The position numbers and the translations under genes are program-made. This document shows positions 10,901 to 22,900 of a stretch of DNA of 64,000 bases, one piece after another (positions within the stretch are counted from its first letter, which is position 1; each line of letters starts with the position of its first letter). The stretch is from Dendrolimus kikuchii. Lineage: Eukaryota > Arthropoda > Insecta > Lepidoptera > Lasiocampidae. Where the stretch lies: positions 18,084,888 to 18,148,887 of the forward strand of contig CM034406.1 of the NCBI GenBank assembly GCA_019925095.2, written 5' to 3'. Under the pieces are notes generated by a model, which saw only the letters and a program-made list of their open reading frames with translations, did no database searches and was not told the origin of the DNA.

Positions 10901-13900
10901 AATTAAAGATACTTCAATTATTTAGATTTTGAACTTGAACTTTTGTTCATCATAAACTTAAACCTAGACAATTAATTCGTTAAGCGACTTCCGAATTTGT
11001 GGTCCAATCCTGCCATCAGTGTTTACTGTACTTTAGTCTTCAAGCAATGCGGGATGGGCAAAGGGGCCTAAATCCGTGGCTGGCGTGAATATGTTGACAT
11101 GTTCAAAATGTCAATTTTACAGGGGCGCAATTTTAAAGTTTGACTAGTAATGATAAATCGTGTTATTCTATTACTACCAAAGGAAAAATCTTAAAAAGTT
11201 ATGAATATTTCGGACTGTCAATTTTTCTCCTATAAAAACACAGGCGTAAGAAGCGTCTAAACGAATAAAAAAAAAGATGTATGTCGAGATATCAATGTAT
11301 TCCCGCCAGCCACGGAAATACATAAATACAGCCCATAACTATCCCACTGCTGGGCTCGGGCCTCCCACCGTAGGGGAATCGACAGTATACTTGCCACGCT
11401 TGTCCAAATAGGCTTGGCAGGTTTGACACATCGTTTATCTGACGTGCAGGTTGCATCACGATGTTTTCCTTCACCGTTGTTAGCACGTGGTAATTGTAAC
11501 AACATGAACATTAGGTCAGAAAACTGCCTAAGCGAGCATGCGTTCCGCACAGGAACGAACCCGCGCCCTCTGAGTCCGGGACGCGTGCACTAGCCATTAC
11601 GCTACTACGACTTCACGCACGCATATCGAGGTTTAATTAAGCTCTGTAACCTTTGATTAATTCATAAACGCAGAAAACATGTGCGCAATTCTTGCGTGGA
11701 ACGTTATTGCTGTAACTAATTTGACAGGCGTTCCCGTGCCAACTTCGTTGGGCGTAAAATATTTTTGCTATTTTGCTTTACTAATCACAATCAAATATAC
11801 TCTATGTCACCGGGGAATGACGTAGCCATTACGCTACCACGGCTTCAGGACGACGAAGGGGTCTGCTAGTAGACAATAAAAAAAAATATATAACTAGGAT
11901 ATGCCCGCGACTTCGTTTACACTCGACTTGAAATTCCCGCGGGATTCCCGAGACACAAAGTATCGCAGCACTTAAAAACGAATGTAAGATATCATTTTAG
12001 TGAAAACTGTGTCGGAACAAGCTAGTTTCTATGCACCCGAACAACTACAAACGGCTCCTGGAAAAATTCCCGCGGGTTTCCCGGGATTAAAAATATCACG
12101 CATTTTATTACATAAAATTTGCTATCAATCAGTGAAAAAAACCACATTGAAATTCAATTTTTTTTTTGAACTGGCATTTTAAATCATTCCCGGAAAAATT
12201 TCCGTGGGATTTCCAGGATAAAAAGTAGCGCGGATTTTAAGTCTAAGAATTTGCTGTCGATCAGTGAAAACCGCATCGATATGGGTCCAGTAGTTTTTAC
12301 GTGAATCCCGAATAAACAGACAAACAGACAAGAAATCTAAAAAAAGTTGCATCATCTATTCCACTTGCTTTTTTTTTTAAGTGCTTCAATGTACAGACAC
12401 GGCATAATTAGAATTATATAATATTACAGGCAGTTTTTATCCGTGCAGGAACGGAGAAAGAATACAAATTCCTGCGGCCGGGCGGCCTGTCGTAAGAGGC
12501 GAAAAAAAACCCCACAGCCAAGTGGTAGGGTATTTGCCCGACTGGATGGGTACCACCCCTGGTCTACAATATGCCGCCTTGAGTTGTGTTCCAGCATTAG
12601 TGACCAGGTTCCAGTCTCCCTTAAGAGAGCAGCAGCGCATTTGCAGCACCTTTGGTGTTGCAAATGTCCATAGGCGATGGTAACCGCTTTCCATCAAGTG
12701 GGCCGTCTGCCTGTCTGCTGAACTCCTGCAATAAAAACAAATAGTACCTGTGTAGCGGTGTGAGCTATGTGATCACACGCGTCCATGATATGGTCCACGG
12801 CAGCCGTATTCCTCTGTCTTACTGCAGCCACCTTCATAACGAGGGTACGCGTTTCCCGTGACACTCTAGAATCTACTAGAAGTACCCGCAGATCCATCCT
12901 GATGTCCAGATGACGGGGTTTACTGCCTTTCTTGAAGGAGACTAAGGAGCCAAAGGTGCAGGTCGCGTTGTCTATACCTTAAAGGAGAATGAAGAGTTAT
13001 GCCTTCAGATGAATGTAAGAAACCAGAACTATTAGTTAAAAGGACTAGACCTAACAACATGAAACTAAGATCTACATACATACATAACTTCACGCCAGTT
13101 CCCTTGCGGGGTAGGCACGAACAACAGAGCGCCATTTAGGCTTATTCTTACACACCTCACTTGCTTCTTTGACATTCATAACTCTTGTCATGCACGCTCG
13201 TCTGTTCTTAAGGCTCCTGACATCACCTAAGATCTAACGCGTGTAAATATATTATTCCTATGTATAAGTATAATAACGTGTATGGGACAAGGTGCGAGGA
13301 ATATATGGCACCAATCATTGTAAATGATCTCCCAGAGGATCTGCAATAAGTTGGAAAGAACTTTATTTCCCACTACCGACCTGACCGGTTTCACCTGCGC
13401 TCTGTCCCGCTCCCGTGGTATATAGCGTCATGTTATATAGCCTATAACACTCCCTGTTAACGTATCTTTCCAACAGTACAAGAATTTTAAAAATCGGTTT
13501 AGTAGATCCAGAGATTACCCCTACAACGACACAAACTTTACCTCTTTATAATATTAGTACAGATAAGAATATGTAGACTTACAATGAGACTAAAAATAAT
13601 TATTAACTACTCTATATATATAAAAGAAAGTCGCGTTAGTTACACTATTTATAACTCAAGAACGGCTGTACCGATTTGGCTGAAAATTGGTGGGGAGGTA
13701 GCTTAGAACCGGGAGACGGACATAGGATACTTTTTATCCCGTTGGAACCGGTAGGTGGCGCTGAGATCGGGTTCTAGAATCCTCCTAATCATCTGGAGCG
13801 ATTTTGGTGATTTTGTTTTTGTGTGCTTGAGTGGGTTCCCGGATGATTTAGATTCGCAATTAGAACCGGTAGGTGGTGCTGAGGTCGGGTTCTAGAATCC

Positions 13901-16900
13901 TCCTAGTCACCTGGACCGATTTTGGTGATTTTGTTTTTGTGTGTTTGAGTGGGGGTCCCGGATGGTTTCAATCCACAATTGAAACCGGTAGGTGGCGCAG
14001 GGATCGGGTCCTAGATTTTTATTATTTCAGAGCAAGGCAACATCTGCCGGGGCCGTTAATATAATATAAATTTTAACACTTATTAATGTGGTGCTATGCA
14101 GTCTTTGTTAAATGTGGCGGTTTATTATTCTATATTTATTATAATAAAAGGATTTTTCGTTTAAGTTTAAAAAAAAAAAACATTTTTATAAGTCGTTTGG
14201 CAATTTATTAAATAAGTAACTAATAACACCTTCAAACATAATGTTATTTATGTTGCCAACAAACTGCGCTGCAGTTTGGCAATGTAATTGTTTGTATAAT
14301 CTTATAACTTTTTATTGAAAATAAATTGAAAAAAGAAACCCATATGTTAGGGACTGTATGAATTTAGATATAATACTGAAAAAATACGCTGGACAACGAT
14401 GTTGAAAATACATATATTTGGTAACTAATAAACAAAAATGTCATTCTCTTATAATTAAAATAAATATACGAAAGAGTTCGTAACACTGAAGAGTGAGCCC
14501 CGATAGGGTGTAGGAGCGAGATGGAATGCTCCTCCGTCTTAAAGGAAGATCTTCCAGCGAGGCTAATGTTGTTCCTCGTAGGCCTAGGCCCATCTATTAC
14601 AGTTGAAATTTTGTATATATTCTTTGTATGTTTCGGGAAACGTTTGTGACATCAATTATTGCACAGCGCCATCTATTGGCTTGTAAGTGTTCCACTACAA
14701 CACCATAATTTGTTCGTGGTAGACTTAATTGAAATTGCTTTCTCTTCCGGATATTATATTTATATGTTTTAGCAGTAAAGGATAGTATATTTTATATTAT
14801 ATTGTATATTTTTATTGGTTATCTTTTTTATTAGTATGCAGGTATTATACGTGTATATTTGAGAAATATCATAATAATCAATGTACAAAAATAACCAAAA
14901 ATCAATCAAATATCAATCAATATATTTTTATCCGTGCAGGAACGGAGAAAGAATACAATTTCCTGCGGCCGGGCGGCCTGTCGTAAGAGGCGAGAAAACA
15001 ACCCACAGCCCGACTGGATCGCTACTAAAATATGTCGCCATAACAACCTTGAGTTGTGTTCCGGCATTAGTGACCAGGTTCCAGTGTCCCTTAAGAGAGC
15101 AGCAGCGCATTTGTAGCACCTTCGGTGTTGCAAATGTCCATAGGCCATGGTAACCGCTTTCCATCAAGTGGGCCGTCTGCCTGTCTGCTGGACTCCTGCT
15201 ATAAAAAAAATATATATATATATATAATTCGAAAAGTTTCTATATTGATTCCCAATGCCAGGCTCACATGTGCAGACCTGGGAGTAAAACATACTAGAAT
15301 GATAATAATAATACCTTGCCTCTGCTCCTATTTTTGATATAACAATGTAAATTCATTTTTTTTAAATGGCGCTGTATCCTAACCTAATGTAATCAACACG
15401 ACTCTCTGCGGCAGGAATAAACCCATGAGATTTCTGTGCCACGGTCGACTGTGTTTTAATGTATACTGTTCGGTCCTTGCCTAGTATAATGTAGGTAGAA
15501 TATCGCTCCATCAATTTTACTGTCTACCCTCTTTCTGAGTGAGGCGACGGCCAATACACGGACGGCCAAGGCAGCCATATTTTGATCACTGACTGACAAC
15601 ATTTTGACAAAGGAAGATCGTGCCGTGCGTTTTGATTGAAACATATTTTACGCTAACTATTAATTACTGGCCGTGCCAAGAACTTGTTGTGCAATACCGA
15701 TCAAAATAAGTGATCACTCCATAGTGAAGTTGGTGCCGTGCAGTGTTCTTCTGTGTGCTGCAACCTGAACCAAGCCAGGAGAGGGCGGATCTCAAGGTTG
15801 GTGGAGCTTCTGCTTTTCTAGTGCAAGGATCAGGTTCATATCTCTCCCAATACAGTCCATAACTATCGAACCATATTATCCGTGGCTACAGCGCCGCACA
15901 TATACTAATGATCGCCCGTGGTCGAAATTCGACCATAATAATTAATGTCAAAGAGTAGACTTCTATAATCACAGATTTCGCCAAGGCTACACTGTTAATT
16001 TGACTTGAAGAATATACAAAAGAGTATATATGCGTGTGTGTGTCAAATACATGGTAGTGTGAGTAATGGTTTTTTTTTTATTGATGTAATGTATTTTTTA
16101 TGCATAATTTAAAAAAAATACTAGCATTCATCGCTTCTTCTCTATATAATAAGTCCGCGCAATTTTCGTAAAAAGGGGTAGAAAGTTTTTGCTTCACGTA
16201 TTAATATATAGATGAATGTAAGCATATTGGACAATAAATTTAAAAAAGATGATTAGTGTCCGAAAATGTAAAGCCATGGAACAACAAAACACAACAATAG
16301 TTGTTCAGTAAAAAAAGTAACTTATAACACACTACAATCACTTTACGTTTTAGTATTTAAAAACGTTGTGTCAGCTCCGACGCGCGACTCAGGTTTACAC
16401 CTTAAGAACGATTGTATTTCAATATGTATCGATGAATACTATTTTAGATCTTATTTCAATGCATTAAAATTCGAAATTGTACAATAAAAAACGTAACACT
16501 TACAGACTCAAAGGTCTGATTTTCTCTTTTTCAGTTTCGAAAACTTCATGAATTTCATAATATTGGAAATGATTTTCAATTTATGACTGACGTATGTTAA
16601 AAATATGTTGTAAATGGACCGTCTGCCTGTCTGCTGAACTGGTGCAAAAAAATAATTAGGCATCTGTAGATATATTAAACTTTCTTGAGTTTGACCCAGA
16701 TCCGCTTTTACCTAAACGGTACGGAACCCTAAAAAGCAGAGATTTCAATTCCTAAATAGCAAACAATTATATGAACAACATTTCAATTGTGCTATGTCAC
16801 GTTTCATTTATAAATATCATGATTGTGAATCGGATCGCATGTGTCGCCGACACGTGTTGTTTTATGAGCTCTAAATAGCCCACGCATGTTTAAGGGTTCG

Positions 16901-19900
16901 TAGAGGTGACGAACGCGCAACCTATTTTATCCGTGCAGGAACGGAGAAAGAATACAATTTCCTGCGGCCTGGCGGCCTGTCGTAAGAGGCGAGAAAACAA
17001 CCCACAGCCCGACTGGATCGCTACTAAAATATGTCGCCATAACAACCTTGAGTTGTGTTCCGGCATTAGTGACCAGGTTCTAGTCTCCCTTTTTTTTTTT
17101 TTTTTTTTTATTGCAGGAGTTCAGCAGACAGGCAGACGGCCCACTTGATGGAAAGCGGTTACCATCGCCTATGGACATTTGCAACACCAAAAGTGCTACA
17201 AATGCGCTGCTGCTCTCTTAAGGGAGACTGGTACCTGGTCACTAATGCAGGAACACAACTCAAGGTTGTTATGGCGACATACTCTAGACCAGGGGTGGTA
17301 GCCATCCAGTCGGGCAAATGCCCTACCACCTAAGACCTCCCTTAAGAGAGCAGCAGCACATTTGTAGCAACTTTGGTGTTGTAAATGTCCATAGGCGATG
17401 GTAACCGCTTTCCATCAAGTGGGCCGTCTGCCTGTCTGCTGAACTCGAGCAATAAAAAAAACCTATTTGTTATATGGCTGATGAAGCATATAGACAACAT
17501 TAAATGGAAAATTTATCTTTCTTCTTCCATTTTGGTTGCAGCCGAGTGCGCACGTATTTTGTAATGTAAAAATGATTTACTACAAGTTTTTCACCACTAA
17601 CAGTGTTTAACTTCTACCCCTACAACGACCAAGGTATTGCTCACACCATCAGCGTAGAACAAAGTATATTATATGTGCGACGAGCTGCGCATAAAGACAA
17701 AAACTTCAACGGACAAGTGGAAAAACGAATCGCAACAAAATTTTAACTTGAAGTTTTACGGGCAGATTTTTAAATTGGACAATCTGCACGTAAAACTTCA
17801 AGTTAAAATTTTGTTGCCATTCGTTTTTCCACTTGTCCGTTGAAGTTTCACTTCTACTCTATGTCCCAGCACACATTTCGATTTTTCGCAAATTATGATT
17901 TGGTTAGGTAAGGTACATTTTAATGAATGCATTTTTTATTTAAACATATTTTATTAAACGAAAAAACTGAATTCGACCCGGAACCAAAAAACGCATCCAT
18001 AGTCTACTCTAAAATTATGTCGCCTCTCACCACGTCTAGTCTTTTTTTTTTAATTATTATTAACATCCCTACGGACAAGTGTTATGAATGTCAAAGAAGC
18101 AAGTGAGGTGTGTAAGAATAAGCCTAAATGGCGCTCTGTTGTTCGTGCCTACCCCGCAAGGGAACTGGCGTGAAGTTATGTATGTATGTATGTATGTATC
18201 TCTACGGACTCGAGTTCCGTACCCTTTTTTACAACTTAATTTCTAGATTCAATTTTTTTTAATTTTACACTCTTATTAGGTATTTTGGTTCTTGTGTGTG
18301 ACATTAATTTATTGATTTTTGTGTTACGAAAAACTTATTATATTAATGTATTCTAGTTTTAATACTAAACTTATACTAATGTAGAGTGTATCTGTTACAT
18401 GCTGGTGTTGTGAGGAACCACGTCTAGTCTAAATTTATGCCGCTGCTCCACGCGGACGTAACGCTTTTTCGCGACAGAAAAATCCTAAGACTATATAGAA
18501 GTTTCGCTTCAATATTATATCATCACCAAAAAAAAATCAACTCACCTGAAGGCATTCCATGCATGATCCTTTCACAATTGTACGCCCATTCCGAAATAAT
18601 TTCCCTCTCGGTCATGCTGAAGTCATCACTGCTTTGATCGTAGAAAGCGTCATAGTTTCCCGTGGAGTTCTTTAGTTTCAGCAATTGGATCAAGGCACCC
18701 GCTAAACACACGGCGAAGGACGCAGAACTGCCCGTACCAGCCCCAATAGTCAACTCAGAACCCATCGAAATCTCCATCGCCTTCACCGGTAGATACGTAC
18801 TCCCAAAAATTCCAGAGAACACGTACAAGAAACTTCGCAGGGAATTCTTCTGGTTGTTAGGTAAAGTGTCGAAGTTTGGCTTGATGAGATGAAGGAATTC
18901 ATCGACCTTCCTCAAGTGATATTCATGGTCTATCTTATCTGGCAATCTCCAGGAGAATTTGCCTGTAATTCCTGGAGCTAGTTTGGGATTAAATAGACTT
19001 TTGATTGTTGGTTCGAGTGGGATTGTCTCTTGCAGATCTACACATGGTAGATGGATACGTACTGCTGGTTCGTTAATTGTGTTTACTTCCTGTAATAGTT
19101 GTGTATGATTAATATACTGCTTAAGTTACGCATACGTAAGTTTGCCATGTGGTAGGGTATTTGCCCGACAGGAAGGCTACCACCCCTGGTCAAAAGTATG
19201 TCGCCATAACAACCTTGAGTTGTGTTCCGGCATTAGTGACCAGGTTCCAGTCTCCCTTAAGAGAGCAGCAGCGCATTTGTAGCAACTTTCGTGTTGCAAA
19301 TGTCCATAGGCGATGGTAAGCGGTTACCATCAAGTGGGCCGTCTGCCTGTCTGCTGATCTCCTGCAATAAAAAAATAATTAAGCTCTACCGTCTCCGCTA
19401 GCTCGGTGACGTAGAACAGAAGGAGGAGGAACGGACTGGGAACAGCAGCATACTTGAGCCCCCACGCTCAAGTACGCAACAATTCTCTAGAACATTTATT
19501 CCGCGTATAACAATGGTCTGGAGGGAACTTCCCGCCGCGGATTTCCCGACAAGGAGTTCTTTAAGAAGGGCGTTATAAAACTTCTTAAAGGTCGGCAACA
19601 CGTTGGCGTCACCCCTGGTGTTGCAAACGTCCATGACGGTAACCACTTTCCATCAGGTGAGGCGTCTGCCTCTTCGTCTGCTTCAGGCAATAAAAAAAGC
19701 CAATCTGACATGACCGAACTTCAACCTTAAAACTGGCAAAGTACTGTGCAGGTTTTTTTTTTAATTGCAGGAAATCAACAGACAGGCAGATAGCCCACTC
19801 GATGGAAAGCGGTCACCATCGCCTATGGACATTTGCAACACCAAAGTTGCTACAAATGCGCTGCTGCTAAAGGATAGAAGAAAGTGGCGTGTTTTCATTC

Positions 19901-22900
19901 CGGAGGCCAAGACTCATTTTGGGCTGCTAAGCCAACGGAGTTAGTTAGCTAAGACTTTCTTATGTATTTTGTTTGTAGGTGAATGGTAGTTAACTGCGTG
20001 ACTTCGGGGCCGACCCTAAACACCCAGACCAAAGTAAACAATGGAAAGTTCATTGTCATAACCATGAATTCAGTGTTCTAACACTCGGACCACTACAGGC
20101 CAAAGACCGTGTATTCCCTGTCAAACATTCGAAAACTTTTTGTGGAATCAGATGATTCTAAGTACGACGAGTATCTGAAAGTCGTTTTTATATTTTTAAT
20201 TCAGTTCACTAATTAACAATTTTAAAAATTCATGTGTTTTAAGGTATGTAAAAATAATTTCAATTTAAAAATGAAATGCTATTAACTTAATGCATTTATA
20301 AGAAAAACAATGCATAACCTCTAATATATCCTACAACGTTATCATTTTCAAACTCAAATATTCTTCTTAATGTTGTTAATTAATTCATCTTTTTTCTTCT
20401 CTTCACATTAAAACCTTTTTTTCATAAATGATGTATCATCCAGTAGAGTAAACGCGGTCGAGATGCGAGCACTGCGCAAAATCTGCGGAGTGACGCTCGC
20501 GGGCCGCGTTCGTAATACCGAAGTAAGAAAGACAGTTGGTCTGAAAGAGAGTGTCGGGGTGAAGGTAAGGAAAGGAATGCTCCGGTGGTTCGGGCATGTG
20601 GAAAGAATGCATGATGAAAGAATGACTAAACAGATATACAATGCAAAAGTGGATGGATGCAGAAGTCGTGGAAGGTCACGACACACCTTCCATGATCAAA
20701 TTGATCGTGTACTAGCAGAAGGTGATGTCAGGAGCCTTAAGAACAGACGAGCTTGCATGACAAGAGTTATGAATGTCAAAGAGGCAAGTGAGGTGTGTAA
20801 GAATAAGCCTAAATGGCACTTTGTTGTTCGTGCCTACCCCGCAAGGGAACTGGCGTGAAGTTATGTATGTATGTATGTATGTATGTATGTATGTATGTAT
20901 GTATGTATGTATGTATCATCCAGGGCGTTCCGTAGTTCACAACGCCCAAAACGCTCAGTTAGCCGTACCACAAGGCGACCGCGGTCGTTGTGGTCGTGGC
21001 GAAAACGTCGCTAATGACGTCATCATTTTCGATCACACAACGCTCACAACGACCCATGTCAATAGGTGGGTCGAATAGCCGTTCCACTTGGGTGTACGAT
21101 TGTAACGCCAAGAAGCAAGTGGAACGGGAAAACTCGCGGGCGGAACGTAGCCTTAGTGATATAACATTAAAATTACAATCTAATCTAGGAAGTAAGACTA
21201 ATGAGTAATTTAAATCTGACCTAAAATAACTAGATATAACTTAAACTAAGAATGTGTCCAATAACACATATCCTATTGTCTTCATTAAGGAGAAGACACT
21301 TTGTTCATGTGTTCTTTGTTAATGCTTAGCAGATAGCACTACACTTTATTATTATGAAAGTATTACAACACTAACTCAAATGGTTTCGTTCTTTTGAGTC
21401 TTCTTAATAAGTCTGTATTATCAAGGAGCTGGATGGCCTGGACGTTTTCATGGTGATGAAGCCGTTGCTGGTGGGCTTCAGCGTATTTTTGATTACGTTA
21501 ATGATGAGTTCCACTTTTGAGTCTCGGTGGAGATACTGGGTCCTTGGCAAGGGATTAGACCATAGTTGATCATGGAGGCTTTACCCTTTAATAATGGGCA
21601 ATCCAAACAGTAATCAAGCCAGCTTGTGTGTAGACTCCAAGAAGTTGCACGGGCAACAACCACTATCCACTAAAACCACCCTCCTCCAATTTGCCCCGCG
21701 CTTTTTATGTAGGAAAGACTGAGACTTAGAACGTAGTTAAGCCCATTCCGATCCAGCGCAAAAAGTGCCTGAATGTGCCCCGGGAATCAGAACACATTCA
21801 CTTCGTTAGCGGGGGTGATGAATCCTTTGCTCCCTTGATAGCTAAAGCCCCCCGAAGCGGTATATCGTCTGATCATATGTACCAAGGAGCATTAACCATG
21901 TCCTTGAGTACTTTACATTGAAATTGAGAAAAATGATATATTTAAACCATAAAACAAATCATGAAAATGAACAACGATCACATATTATGATCTAAAGCAA
22001 AACGAATCTGAGTAGTACTTCGGTCTTTAGCAGAGACATCTGCTGGAGCCCGATTCTGTTGTTTCAATATCTTTGAGTTGCGAACATATTCAAAGTACGA
22101 CTCCGTTGCGCTAGTGTTAAATATTCGTATTCTACTAAATCTATAATATCTTCTCGATATCGTCGTGGCGGTATAATAGTAGAAAATGGTATTTTCATTA
22201 GCAGAAACGGCGTTATGCAAAATTAACATTGATACACTTCCAAAATTTATAACATTTATTTCGCGAGTTTTGTTTTTTTTTTTAATAAAGATATCACAGG
22301 CATATCATTGGGATTGGGTTATAATTCAGAATGATCCAATGACTTACAATTTTTAGAATAATTATATAAACTTTTTGTATCTCTATTTTATTAGTATCTA
22401 GCTGATGCCCGCGTGGTATTTATTATTCCTTCAAAGCTGTTTAAGTAATTAAAGTTTTTTTAACTATCCCACGGGAACTCTTTAATTTTTCGGTATCAAA
22501 AGTACCCTATATGTTGACCAGGGATATAAGCTACCACCCAACAAAATTTCATTTAAATCGGTCCAGCCGTTTCGGAGATTAGCCGGTACAAACAGACAGA
22601 CAAACACAGAAACTGAGAAACAAAAAAATTGAAAAAAATCTAAATTAGTTCTATTTCACTTCTTACATCCCCCTGACTCGGTTGTTAGCATTTTTTTTTC
22701 ATTGTACAGAAATTTGACCTCTACAGTTTTATCATATGTATAGATTATTGTGGTGACATTTTTTTTGTTTTTATTAATTAATTAATTTTCGTATAATTGT
22801 AATATATATATTTTGTATTTAACTATTTGAGCCAATTTTTATTTTCATTATATAAATTATTTTCTAGTGGAAACTTGATTGATATATTATTATATTACAT

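Noticed and set aside
12694..12897. ATG at 12897 as a gene start
   Set aside because: The frame is open upstream through the SG-IDN motif to the acceptor at 12978; the ATG is an internal Met of MVK exon 3, and the 3' end of that ORF runs into SINE-A.
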